DNA of 64,000 bases from Incurvaria masculella (taxonomy: Eukaryota; Arthropoda; Insecta; Lepidoptera; Incurvariidae): contig OX335660.1 in NCBI GenBank assembly GCA_946894095.1, positions 10,545,001 through 10,609,000 on the forward strand, read 5' to 3'. How positions within the stretch are numbered: the stretch's first letter is position 1; each line of letters opens with the position of its first letter. The position numbers were made by a program, and so were the translations under genes. Below, piece after piece: positions 51,481 through 62,175 of this stretch. A model generated the notes under the pieces. That model was not told the origin of the DNA. It saw only the letters and a program-made list of their open reading frames with translations, and ran no database searches.

Positions 51481-52314
51481 CAACCGGTCCCCAATAGGAA
51501 ACTTACAAAACATAAAAGATTGAATCCGAACAAGTTTTAAAATCAAATCTCAGTGAATTATTTCTATCGCATTGTGTGCCAGCCCCACAAACTGTAGATC
51601 GTAACGTTCCTCGCAACACGCGCCAAATTTGACGCTAAAATATCACAAAAAAATGCGACCTGAAATTCGTTACCGAAATGTCATTCTGAAGCAACAGAGC
51701 GTGCGACCCCCGCGAACAGAGAGAAATACTCCTCGGGCGCAATAATACTTTATTAATATTAATAATAGTTGACTTACTATGGTGCTCTTCATTATTGTTA
51801 TTACAGGAATAATAGTTTCGGGAAAATAATACAATATAAAGATCGCTCGAGATGCGAAACACAATGCAGGTTTAGCCAGTTCGACGAGCTCGCATAATGA
51901 GGATATTTATAATTGTTTTGACCCTCGAATTAAGATAAAGTCGTTGTACTTTAGAGTATTTTATAACGCCTAACATATGGAAAGTATTACATAGTTCGGG
52001 TGAAATGTTTTTGTTAAGTTTAATCACAGTGATGAGTGTGGAACTTAAAAATATTAAAAATATTCGCAAACGATATTAATGCAGTTCTTTTTTGCCAGTT
52101 CAATTAATTATTGTTTTTTTATGAAAAAATATATATAGGAAAGAAATTAAATGTACAACACGTATCTAAAATAGATTAATTTAGTCTAGGACGTCATTGT
52201 GTGCACTGTCCATTGGTGCACCTTTTTTGATCCAATCTTATTCATAAAAAATAATAAGCTTTATTATTAAGTATTCTATTTCGCATAACACCACACCTAA
52301 CTCTCATCCCATTC
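51481..52314 (+). other. ey: ey intron 3, AT-rich
   Basis: No gene, RNA or repeat recognised. Confidence 0.5.
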
Positions 52315-52395
52315 CTGCACTAAATCGGTGCAATGCCAGGACGTTCCCTTTATGAGCACGGCTGAATTGGAACTGGGCGGAAAACACGGAAAATC
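52315..52395 (-). repeat. SINE-like fragment
   Basis: Reversed words tgccaggacgttccctttat, gagcacggctgaattgg and gcggaaaacacgg. Only the middle of the family is kept. Confidence 0.65.
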
Positions 52396-52539
52396 TTGAA
52401 GTGACAAAATGTCATAAAAAGATTTCTTAATTCGACTGAGAAAACAGGCACGAGCCATTGTTTGGAACTCGATCACCTCATTATCCTCTTTAAGGACGTA
52501 ATGTGCATGCACACAACTGTTACAATCCACAAAAGAGCA

Positions 52540-52750
52540 TATCCCCTCTGTAGGCGGGGTACGGCGGGAGGGGGGGGGGGGCGGCGGCGCGACGGCGGCG
52601 TCGCGTCTTGTCCGAGGCGTCGTCGACCGAAATAAGAATATAAATAAATCAATAATCAATTTTCCGCGTCGACTCTCCTCGTCACACGCGGGTCCCTCCG
52701 CTCCTCCGCCCCCACCGCCGCCGCCGAGTCCTTGCCCACCCACAGAACTC
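52540..52750. promoter_or_regulatory. GC-rich island with G-run
   Basis: tacggcgggaggggg continues into a G-run, then gcggcggcgcgacggcggcg, an AT-rich spacer (ataaataaatcaataatcaa) and ccgcccccaccgccgccgcc. A minus-strand frame crosses it (52297-52755) with low-complexity Gly/Pro content, so I do not call a gene. It could be a regulatory island. Confidence 0.25.
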
Positions 52751-52804
52751 AGCACACAAGATAGGTACCTATAGAGTTTGAATGCCGCAAACTTATTTTA
52801 GACT

Positions 52805-52862
52805 AAACTTAGCCTCGGTAGCTCAGTGTGCGACGCCTTGCGAATCGATAAGCTGGGACAGC
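52805..52862 (+). repeat. 5S-like SINE head fragment
   Basis: gcctcggtagctcagtgtgc then gacgccttgcgaatcgataa, identical in layout to the heads at 40499 and 57521. It is cut off before the body. Confidence 0.65.
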
Positions 52863-53111
52863 ATAGATATTCTATGGTTTTACTTTTTCAAGCCATCAAA
52901 GTCAACCTCGTCCTTCCCATTTTTATGAAAACGCGGAGTCGGCGTAAACGGCAACGTCGACGTATTTATGGCAACGTCGAGAAGCTATCAAATTAAACTC
53001 GGATTCGCAAATCTTAGTTCGCTTAACGCCCACTGCGCGTGCTCTTCAATTTCTCCGTACCAGTAGATCGGTTTGCAGTAAACGCCAATTTAGGTGTCAG
53101 CTGGGACTATG
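52863..53111. mobile_element. Right part of a 'gtcccagttgtca' MITE
   Basis: ggttttactttttcaagcca, gaaaacgcggagtcggcgta and gtaaacgccaatttaggtgt ending cagctgggac match 63370-63580. Confidence 0.75.
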
Positions 53112-53114
53112 GGC

Positions 53115-53272
53115 TCTGGACCGCATGATCGGAATAAAACCGGACGGACGGAAGGTCCACCTATTTTGGGAACTCCGGAATCAGTGAGTGCGTGTGGCCG
53201 GCCGGCACTTCCATAGGCGATTCATAAAATGTATTCCGTCCGTCCCGTTTTATTCCGATCATGTGATCCAGG
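53115..53272. mobile_element. Foldback MITE with 'gatcggaataaaac' termini
   Basis: Left terminus tctggaccgcatgatcggaa + taaaaccggacggacgga mirrors right terminus tccgtccgtcccgttttatt + ccgatcatgtgatccag. About 158 bp, non-coding, inserted directly beside the previous element. Confidence 0.85.
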
Positions 53273-55196
53273 CCTAAGTTATCAGAGGCTCTACTGTCAA
53301 CGCCAATAACGGAATTTTGCAATGACTCTTGTCTCAATTCGGAGATATAATTTTGCTTCCATATTGCATTGCATTAAGTCTAAAATAATAAAAAAAGGAA
53401 ATTAATATATTCAACGCATTTTAATTTAGCTGCTCTACTTTCAACTGTAAAATGTATTGTTATTATTTCCTTTTCTATACTATATCATGGCGCGCTTTTA
53501 TTACATGTTAATAATATTGGTTTGTTTTTTTAACATGTTATTAGCAAGGAATGTGATATGTATGTATGTATAATCGAAGGGAAGCAAGGACACTTCACGG
53601 TCGATTATACATACTTATCTCATTTCTGTGAATAAGCGACGTACCTGCTTAGTACGAAAAAGGATGCTTACTTGAGTTATTAGCAGTTTTGTGACTATTG
53701 AAATTTTCATAAATTTTATTGAATACTTATATTAAAATATGATGCCATGCTATTGGGATATTTTCATTAGTGTACAACCGACACGTGTGGACATGCTTAA
53801 CCAGATATTGGAAATATGTAGTTAGTCAACAAATGGCAAGAAAAACTATAAATTGGAAGGACCAACAATTGCCATTTGTCACAGGTATTTTAGTTATTCT
53901 AGTTACCATTCTACCTCTCAAGCTACGAATAAAAATACTGAGTATCTTGAGAAAAATACAATGCGCGTCAAATTTCGTAATGTATTTATTTATTTTTAGA
54001 AACAAATGTACAAATACATACAATGCAAATAACAATCTTAGAGAAACTTAACTTGTTTCCAATACGCTTTACACTGAAACATACAAATATAAAAGACAAG
54101 GCACACAAATGAAATTTAAAACTAGTTATTATTAAAATTTGTCACAAAACCGGAAATTACTGCGATTTATACGGTAAACAGAAATGTCAAAGCAAGGTTT
54201 TAATTATGTTTTACATACTAAAGATTAACGTTTAAAGACAATACATAGCTTGTTAGATTTTTACTGTAAACTATCCAGCAGTCTCCGAACATGTAGGATC
54301 ATAAATAAAAAAATCCTGCAGTAATAGGATTATTCATTTTCTTTCATAGCGTCAAACGTTTACACCTCTTCGCTTCGGTCATTGCATCCAAACTGACATG
54401 AGAACCGCAAATCAAAATATTAAAATATAAATAAACAAAACTCTCGCCCCACAACCGCGCCAACTCCATAACGCCCTTTGGTCGTCAACAAAAAAAAACT
54501 CCCGCCCATAGCACAGACAACAACGTAGTACAAGTTAGAACTCTTAATTCGGCATATTCTCACGATTTAATTGTCGATTCCTTTGACTCCCAATCAAAGA
54601 AATGGTTCAATAAGGAATAAATAATGGTAAGAAGTGGCGGGCACAATGGATGTCAATAGGGGCCGGCGTCCGATCAATACGCATTGTGCTCTGTCCGTGC
54701 TGGCGGGGATTCCGCTTCGTATTGACTATATTTTCCGACTTCTGTATTTAAATTTTTATTAAGTTTAGGGCCGTTTTTATTACCGTTAGTTTGATTGTGA
54801 ACTCATTTAATTGTCACCAAGTTTCTTTGAAATTGTCACTTAAAAACGTAAAGAGAATTGATCTAATCTCACGTGGCATTTTTTTCAAGATTTTTTGTCA
54901 CGATTTAAGATACGATTTAGATCGACGCTGTCATTTATGGAGCTATCGTCGAGATATTAACCCGAGCAGAGCTAGTTTTATATTTTTGATCAGCACAAGT
55001 TAATTGCTTACTTATTAATTATTAATTAAATTGAAATATTGTTATGCAATGAAGGACACATGAGTACAAAAGTTTTGGTGACTCACAGGTGAGAATCTAA
55101 TGTGTCCGCACAACAGTCCCCTATCAAAGTTTACTCCATTTTATAACCTCTTCTGATTGATTCCTTGCCACGCCACCCACCTTTGCACATGCCGAA
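53273..55196 (+). other. ey: ey intron 3, AT-rich with one mixed-GC block
   Basis: At 53560-53620 tatgtatgtataatcgaagg is mirrored by cggtcgattatacatac, a small hairpin. 54640-54740 (ggggccggcgtccgatcaat, tgctggcggggattccgctt) has no repeat match and could be conserved. Confidence 0.35.
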
Positions 55197-55500
55197 ATGC
55201 ATTTTTTTTATGTCATCAGCGCTAGGAGATTGAAGCGGCTAAAACAATGGCGCACCTCTCCCGCCCATTGCCAGCTACGTCGGCGTCTCGCGAGGGTTCC
55301 GTCGCATTGTACCCAAAATATTGACTCTCCTTGCTTCAGTCGAAGTGCGCCAACAATGGCGGAATGTCAGCGGGTCGCCATCGGGTCGACGTAATCACTT
55401 TAACGCTGGGGCGCTGCACTTTACAACGCACTGCGAGATGTGCAGCTAACTTTCTCGCGATTGTGCTCGTCGTGATTAAATTTCATTTCAGTATTTCAAT
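55197..55500. promoter_or_regulatory. CpG-rich block with two 'caatggcg' sites
   Basis: gctaaaacaatggcgcacct and gccaacaatggcggaatg carry the YY1/Pho-type ATGGCG core, with tctcgcgagggttccgtcgc between them. The block is GC-rich in AT-rich surroundings. Two short frames lack family motifs. It may be a promoter or a Polycomb-related element; this is inference. Confidence 0.3.
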
Positions 55501-55985
55501 TCAGTTGTGTGCACAATGCACTGTTATGTAAGCTATATGGTATATATTTTTTATTCAATTAAGTAATAACAAAAACATCTAAATTAAGTATAATCTGATA
55601 ATTATTTTCCTTTTTAATTATTCAATCTGTCCTTTCGGTCTTGTGTTAATTTTGAAATGAAGTTTTGAACTCAATTGTCTCAGGTTTTTATTAAAACTCA
55701 TCCATTGCAATAATAACATACCTTTTAAATAACAAAATAAATATAACTTTTATCTCATTTAGCAAAAACTTTCCTTATTACTTATGGGAAGTCTAAAAAA
55801 ATGCATTTTGACTCAAAACTCAGAGCAAGTTTGCTTTTCTCAAATCTGCAAGTCACTTTTATAGGGTGATTAGTTTAATCTAGGCCAAGCCGTTCCAGTC
55901 ATATTTTACTGTACTAACTCACTTTCATTTTCGACATCATTGATTTTTGGATGGCGAACATGGATAGCTTACAAAGTACCGTCAT
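55501..55985 (+). other. ey: ey intron 3, AT-rich
   Basis: Nothing recognised. Confidence 0.5.
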
Positions 55986-56136
55986 TTCACTCCAAACCTC
56001 CGCATCCCCGAAGTAACTAGGTAGATATAAGGAGACCTTTCCTGTCATGGCACCTGGTTCCCATGTGGTGTGTTGGGCTAATAACATGACAGAACTTGTG
56101 GTATTAGCCATCCATGTCCAGTCACATAAAAAAAAC
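55986..56136 (+). repeat. SINE-like element, 3' third
   Basis: From agatataaggagacctttcc through catggcacctggttcccatg and tgtgttgggctaataacatg to catgtccagtcacataaaaa. 5'-truncated with A-tail. Confidence 0.8.
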
Positions 56137-56639
56137 CTTGCTAAGTAATCTTCCTTATTCGAGCAAATCTTCGAAACTGGAAGAAAAACATTAATTTCTT
56201 TAGTGTACCAGCCATATTTTATTTATTCTCCAGGTACTAACCTTGGTGAATGTGGTCACGTATTAGTAATTAGAAAAAAATAATTAAATGTGTATGAGCA
56301 TAGATTGCATATCATAAGCAATAAGATTTACACTGAATATTGAAATCCGGTTTTATGTATCTCACCTTATATTCATCGAAATATCTGACGTCAAAACAAT
56401 GTTTCTTTCCACACACGTAGTTTATCAGACAGACCAATTGTGCGAGTACATTACCTAAAATTAGATAAAATAAAGAGTTATTCTAAAAATATAACAACAC
56501 ACAAATACATCTCGTGTTGAAACAATTGAACGAACTAGGTTTTAAAATCGCTACGACGCGCGTTGAAATCTTTTTCACGTTCGCATTTCCCTCGAGCGTA
56601 ACTCGACATTACACACGTCATTACATTTTCGGCCGCGGT
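56137..56639 (+). other. ey: ey intron 3, AT-rich
   Basis: No gene, RNA or repeat recognised. Confidence 0.5.
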
Positions 56640-56805
56640 CGCCCAGCGCCGTGACTCCTCGGCGTTCCATCATCGAGGTGGAGCGACACTGGGCGCGGTC
56701 GGTACGTAAAACTGGAGGCTCCGCCCGGGTTGGTACCATCGCACTGATGGATGGATGGTCGTATATTTTTCCATGCAGTCCAGTCCCATAACAAAATCCC
56801 TGGCG
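56640..56805 (+). repeat. SINE-like fragment with GC-rich front
   Basis: acgtaaaactggaggctccg, cccgggttggtaccatcgca and ttccatgcagtccagtccca follow the family order. The front (gtggagcgacactgggcgcg) also resembles the complement of 11475-11505. Confidence 0.6.
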
Positions 56806-57174
56806 TTCGTGCATCAACGAGGAAACCTAATATTAATTTATTCAAAACACCCTTTTCGCTCCGCGCAGCCGCCGCGCCGCGCGCCCCAGCCGCCACGCTG
56901 TGCTCTCATTCAAGACGGGGCGATGCAAAAAATGCTTCCTAAGCTTATTGAAAAGTATTTGCACCCTCCAAGTTTACGCCGTTTGGGCAAATATAAGATA
57001 ATTCTTCCGGATCGCCGAGTCCCGTGCTGTGGGGGCACCTTTGTGCGTTTTTATTTTGCCTCGAGTGGCGACTTCTGTTGCGCGGAGGCAATATTTAATT
57101 TCGTATATTTCGAGCGCGTTACGTTAATGTGTTGATTTTTAGCACGTTTTGTATGATTACATTTTATTAATAGT
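56806..57174 (+). other. ey: ey intron 3, GC-moderate, no gene called
   Basis: A 126-residue frame at 56755-57135 crosses the SINE fragment and a GC patch (cgcagccgccgcgccgcgcg), so it is not credible as a gene. Confidence 0.35.
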
Positions 57175-57390
57175 TCCTTTTTTATGCAACTTGAATTATT
57201 TACATGGCTAATACCACACCGACCGACATGATATTGGCCCAACGAACTGCATTCCAGTAGGAGGTATATGCTAAACCATCGCTATTATATTGTTATACTA
57301 TAAAGGTGATACGGTTAATGCCGCCCTGGTGCAACCATTTCATTGAATAAAAGATGATCGGAGCGGCAAATGTCCGTATCCACACTGAGA
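57175..57390. repeat. Inverted pair of SINE-like fragments
   Basis: 57175-57270 is the reversed 3' end (tttatgcaacttgaattatt, catggctaataccac, gatattggcccaac). 57300-57390 is forward body (ggttaatgccgccctggtgc, ttcattgaataaaagatg, gatcggagcggcaaatg). Confidence 0.6.
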
Positions 57391-57520
57391 AAATAGAAGC
57401 CAACTATAATTTGTTTAAATGTTATCTAGGTCCATCAGCACAGTTTTAGTAGACTAAACTATAAAGTTAAGTGTTATAAGAACAGTCATCTGAATGACAG
57501 TCACTGATTGCGATAGCTAA

Positions 57521-57870
57521 CATCTGCGTAGCTCAGTGTGCGACGCCTTGCGATTCGCACATCTGAGCGTGGTTAGGTTTTGGATGAGTGACCATTTCCA
57601 ACCATTGAGGCTGGCCGTAGTTCGGATTCCACGTAAAACTGTAGCTCCCTTTCCTTACTTACTGATAGGGCTAATCCCGGGTCGGTAACATCGCATTGAA
57701 TAGCGATGGTCGAAGAGGCAATAAAAAAAACCGTGTTTTCCTTCCAGTTAAATGTAGCCGAGCAATGTGAGGAAGGTCCTGGCATGGCACGTAGTTCCCA
57801 TGTGGTGTGTTAGGCTAACATCGAAAGGTCAGTTCGGTATTAGCCATCCATGTCCAGTTATATAAAAAAA
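57521..57870 (+). mobile_element. SINE-like element with 5S-rRNA-like head, nearly complete
   Basis: Head ctgcgtagctcagtgtgcga and gagcgtggttaggttttgga + tgagtgacc, then body cacgtaaaactgtagctccc, gggtcggtaacatcgcattg, gtgttttccttccagttaaa, gcatggcacgtagttcccat and tail catccatgtccagttatat followed by A7. This copy shows that the second head type is joined to the common body. Confidence 0.85.
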
Positions 57871-58034
57871 GATCCAGTAAAACATGTAACTTCATCTATG
57901 CAATCATCTAGCATTAGGCACTTGGTACCTGACAATTGAATTTCTTAGATAATTTTAACTAGAAACGTTTAATTGGTTCCAGATGCTTGGGCGGTTTTTT
58001 TTACCTGATTTTCCGATATCTATCATTTTGCATT

Positions 58035-58125
58035 TCAATGTAGCAGTGTAACAAAATGAAGGTCCTGGTTTGGCACCTAGTTCTCATGTGGTGCGCTGGG
58101 ATGATATCATGATTTTAGGTTTAGC
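58035..58125 (+). repeat. SINE-like fragment
   Basis: atgtagcagtgtaacaaaat, aaggtcctggtttggcacct, ctcatgtggtgcgctggg. Confidence 0.6.
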
Positions 58126-58156
58126 TTTCTCTGTCCCTGTTCATTTCTGTCCAGCT

Positions 58157-58415
58157 CAAAAAAAAACGGCAAAGTGCGAGTTAAACTCGCACACGAAGGG
58201 TTCCGTACCATTATACAAGAATTTTTTTTTAATATTTGTCTTTGTAGCGGTAACAAAAATAGACACTCCGTGAAAATTTCAGCTGTCTACCTATTATGGT
58301 TCATGAGAGCTCTGTGGGCGGACGGACAGACGGACGGATGGATGGATAGACGGATGGATGGATGGACAGCGAAGGCTTACTGTTTGGTACCCATTGAGTA
58401 CGGGATCCTAAAAAA
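58157..58415 (+). mobile_element. Dispersed repeat with GACG microsatellite, copy C
   Basis: aaaacggcaaagtgcgagtt, cgcacacgaagggttccgta, a mixed gacg/gatg tract at 58319-58368 and a right end tgagtacgggatcctaaaaa. Shorter and more diverged than copies A and B. Confidence 0.8.
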
Positions 58416-59301
58416 TTGACAATCTTCTTATTATTTAACTTTATTATATAAATTTCTGTCTCTAATACTATGTACCCGTTTAAAAACCTTTCCAAATAAA
58501 AAAAAAATTTGAAAGTCAGTCATATATATTATAGTCTGAATTACTGGATTCAATTGGCGAAAATATTGTTCTCTTTACTCAATTTAGATCATCGTGAGAA
58601 AACCACTCGGCGGAAAAATATTAAAGTAAGGTGCAAAGTGTAATCCCCAGCTACTGGTTTTCATTTGACATTTTTAAAAAAGAACCTACCAACACAATAA
58701 GAGCTCAAAGCCGCAACTACCGATTCAATACCACAAAAACTTAACCCTTCAGGTTAAATCGGATGAAAAACAAAAACCTTTGTCGATGCGCCGCGAGAAC
58801 GCATTCGAAGAGCCGGCCTAACGTGTTCACTTTTCTAGAAAAAAACTGTAAACAAATATAAATAAAGTTCAGGGTTGTTAACTTAATTCGAACACAAAGG
58901 GACGGCGATTGATTTAAAGGACAAATGGTAAAAATATGCGTATTCATTGGTGCAAGTATAATTCCAATTGAGTTACACCAATAGGTGCCATTATAGTCGG
59001 CAATTAATTGAAAATTGTTTTAACATGATTGAACACAAATATTCCTCTGTCAGAGGGTACAACTTTGATTTGATTATAATTTTGAGCGAGTTGTACATCA
59101 GGGGCACAGCGAATTTGCTTGCATTTGGTCTAGGTTCAAATCAGCGAGCATGGAAGGAGGAGAGTAGCGATAAAAACTCATTCCTATGGCGGAAGCGTAG
59201 GCATGCGTTAGTTGAAAATGTCTTTACGAATCCGAGACGCCTGTGAAGTAATGAAGTGTCATTTGAACTCAAGAACATCAGTAGGGAGCTGATTCGTATA
59301 T
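58416..59301 (+). other. ey: ey intron 3, nothing recognised
   Basis: 59140-59190 has cagcgagcatggaaggagga, a small repeat word shared with 41885 and 63010. Confidence 0.4.
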
Positions 59302-59706
59302 AAGCGGCTCGTATCCTAGTGGCTCGGGGAATTGGCTAGCATACCAGAGGTCTGGGTTCAAATGCTCGCATGCACCACTTTCTTTCTCATTATGAGTTGG
59401 TTAAGTACATTTCGTCAAGAATGCGAGCTGCTCCATGGTTCCGAACCCATGTAAAACTGTAGGTCCCCTTCCCCTACTAGGTGGTAGGGTTTAGCCCGCC
59501 CGGGTTGGTACCATCGCATTGGGTGAAAAGATGGTCGAAGCGGTAATGAAAATTTACCGTGTTTTCCATCCAGTCCAATGTAGCCGTGCTCATAAAGGGA
59601 AGGTCCTGGCATGGCACCAAATTCCTTCGGGAATGTGGTGTATTGGGCTAATATCATAACGGTAGTGGTGTGGTATTAGCCATCCATGTCAGGTTGCATA
59701 AAAAAA
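59302..59706 (+). mobile_element. Full-length SINE-like element with tRNA-like head
   Basis: The head reads gctcgtatcctagtggctcg (box-A-like) and ggtctgggttcaaatgctcg (box-B-like), as in tRNA-derived SINEs. The body has gcgagctgctccatggttcc, gtaaaactgtaggtcccctt, cccgggttggtaccatcgca, aagatggtcgaagcggtaat, gaaggtcctggcatggcacc and ccatccatgtcaggttgcat, then an A-run. About 405 bp. The retrotransposition machinery is presumed to come from a LINE with the same tail, which is not identified here. Confidence 0.9.
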
Positions 59707-59837
59707 GAGAAATGACTCGCCGGCGCTACCCCTTTTGTAACCCCTTATGTAATAGTGGCTACGCCGCCCCATAGACGTGTTTAGGTTACTTCTCCCGTCT
59801 TTCCATGCTCGCTAGATCCAATCCCCGCCCCGCACTT

Positions 59838-60257
59838 GAAATGAAATGAAAATGAAATGAAAATGAAATGAAAATGAAATGAAAATGAAATGAAAATGAA
59901 ATGAAAATGAAATGAAAATGAAATGAAAATGAAATGAAAATGAAATGAAAATGAAATGAAAATGAAATGAAAATGAAATGAAAATGAAATGAAAATGAAA
60001 TGAAAATGAAATGAAAATGAAATGAAAATGAAATGAAAATGAAATGAAAATGAAATGAAAATGAAATGAAAATGAAATGAAAATGAAATGAAAATGAAAT
60101 GAAAATGAAATGAAAATGAAATGAAAATGAAATGAAAATGAAATGAAAATGAAATGAAAATGAAATGAAAATGAAATGAAAATGAAATGAAAATGAAATG
60201 AAAATGAAATGAAAATGAAATGAAAATGAAATGAAAATGAAATGAAAATGAAATGAA
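59838..60257 (+). repeat. Nearly perfect 11-bp satellite, about 38 copies
   Basis: The unit gaaatgaaaat repeats without visible error for about 420 bp and then decays to gaaattaaattaaatg. It separates two SINE-like copies. Confidence 0.95.
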
Positions 60258-60329
60258 ATTAAATTAAATGAAAAAAATCTTTATTTGCAAGCCTGCAAGC
60301 ATGGTTCACAAAAAGGCGGAATTAATGCC

Positions 60330-60625
60330 ATGCTCTTGCGCCACTTTATCTTTCTGAATGGATAAGGGAATTTTCATCAAGAGTGCGAACTGTTCCATGG
60401 TTTGGTATCCATGCAAAACTGTACCCCTTCCCCTGCATACTACGTATTGGATGAAAAGATGGTTGAAACGGCAATTAAAAATGATCCGCGTTTTCCATAA
60501 AGTTAAATTAGCCGTGCTCATAAAAGGAATGTCGTGGTATGGAACATAGTTTCTTCGGAAATGCGGAGCGTTGGGCTTATATCGTTATTTGTGATATTAG
60601 CCATTAATGTCTAGTTACATAAAAC
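60330..60625 (+). repeat. SINE-like element, body and tail
   Basis: catgctcttgcgccacttta, gcgaactgttccatggtttg, ggatgaaaagatggttgaaa and tgatattagccattaatgtc followed by tagttacataaaa. The head is mostly lost. Confidence 0.75.
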
Positions 60626-60977
60626 ATATCTAAAATATTTTCTTATCTCCGTAATTCGAAGAATTTTAGCATCTAACTAAAATATTCTTGTTGTTTGACT
60701 TCACAGTCCTTTTCAACTTAATTTCGCTATCACGAATGAGTGAATGGCACTGCCAATTTCGATTGCCATTGAGTTAACTGGACTTATTAAAAACTTCCAT
60801 TCCATTAGTGTGAAAACTCGACAAAACGAAATAAAATTTGTAGGCAACAAAACGATTCCCTTGGCTACTCCGTTTCTTTGCAGATGAACTTGTCCGCTTG
60901 ACTGAAGCCAGGAAGGAACTAAAAAATGATGGAGACTTCTTCTAATACTCATTTTGAGATATAATTTTTGACTGTTT
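60626..60977 (+). other. ey: ey intron 3, AT-rich
   Basis: Nothing recognised. Confidence 0.5.
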
Positions 60978-61337
60978 AATTTTTTTTATGTAACTGGACA
61001 CGGATGGCTAATAACAAATTGACCGTCAGGTATTAGCCTAACACACCACATGGAAAATAGGTGCCATGCCAAGACCTTCCTTATATTCCTCGGCCACATT
61101 GAACTGGATTTCATTGTAGCTTCGACCATCGTTCATTCAGTGCGATGGTACCCAACGCAGACGGGCTTAACCATACCACCTAGTAAGTAAGAAAGGGGAC
61201 CTACAGTTTAACGTGGAATCCAAACCACGGCCAGCGTCAACTGTTGAAAATGGTCACCCATCCAGAACCTAACCGCGCTCATTGGTGCTTCACTTCATCG
61301 AATCACAAGGCTTCGCGCCACTAGGCTACCGAGGCTA
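60978..61337 (-). mobile_element. Full SINE-like element with 5S-rRNA-like head, reversed
   Basis: From a T-run and taactggacacggatggcta to gtcacccatccagaacctaa, ccgcgctcattggtgcttc and gcgccactaggctaccgagg. On the minus strand the head reads ggtagcctagtggcgcgaag and cgcggttaggttctggatgg + gtgacc. Confidence 0.85.
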
Positions 61338-61428
61338 AATAAATTATTCCAGCCTTGCTTTTATTGATTGATGGAGTCGACATATTCTTTCTAAGTTAAA
61401 ATAAACATCTTACAACAAGGCACGAACC

Positions 61429-61806
61429 CTTAAGAACGGCCCGTAAGCTATGCTCCCCATACAAACGTAGTTTACTAATCATTTGGAAACCGCTATTCCA
61501 ATTGAATTGATATTTAATATATAATATCAGGTAACAAATATCTGTGTCTGCATGCTTTTATTTTTTTGAAAAATCCAAACCGAATGAAATGAAAGCAAAA
61601 AGTAAATCCTCATACGAATTTTGTTTTCTCTGTGGTTTGACCTAGAATACATTTACCGAAAAAACAAAGGCATGCAGACACAGATATTTGTAGCCTAATA
61701 TTAGATACCAAATATCAAGTATGTTGGAATAGTGGTTTTCAAATTATTAGTAAACTACGTTTGTATGGGAGGCGAAATTTTCTGATGCTTACGGGCGGAC
61801 TTTAAG
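61429..61806. mobile_element. 'cccgtaagc' TIR element 1
   Basis: cttaagaacggcccgtaagc at the left is mirrored by tgatgcttacgggcggactt + taag at the right. Inner arms (ccatacaaacgtagtttact / agtaaactacgtttgtatgg) are also inverted. No coding capacity. Confidence 0.85.
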
Positions 61807-62175
61807 AATGGCCCGTAAGCTATACTCCCCATATAAATGTAGTTAACGTATCATTTAAAAACCACTAATCCAAATGATTTTTTATTTTATATCTATTATC
61901 AGGAAACACATATCTGTGTGTGCACAATTTTGTTTTTCGAAAAACACAAACCGAATCAAACGAAAGCAAAAAGAAACTGTTTATGCACGTTTTGTTTTCT
62001 CTGTGGTTTGACGCAGCACACTTTTACCTAAAAAAAACTAAACCATGCAGACATCGATATTTGTAGCATGATATTAGATTTGAAATATCAAGTAAATTGG
62101 AACAGTGGTTTTCAAAATGTATTAAATTATTAAAAATTAGTAAACAACGTTTGTATGGAGAGGGCAATTTATAAA
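61800..62175. mobile_element. 'cccgtaagc' TIR element 2, sharing a terminus with element 1
   Basis: ctttaagaatggcccgtaag starts inside the end of element 1. The right side has tagtaaacaacgtttgtatg but the outer terminus has been lost. Interiors of both elements share aaaccgaat and tttgttttctctgtggtttg. Confidence 0.8.

Noticed and set aside
52297..52755. 152-residue minus-strand frame with Gly and Pro runs
   Set aside because: It crosses a SINE fragment and a simple GC-rich tract. Low complexity, no domain.
56755..57135. 126-residue + strand frame
   Set aside because: Starts inside a SINE fragment and runs through a GC patch. No family or splice signals.
57521..57620. True 5S rRNA gene
   Set aside because: Only the 3' promoter-like part resembles 5S rRNA. 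It is joined to a SINE body and the 5' half of 5S is absent.
59302..59380. True tRNA gene
   Set aside because: The A- and B-box-like words are present, but the cloverleaf is not formed and the sequence continues into a repeated SINE body.
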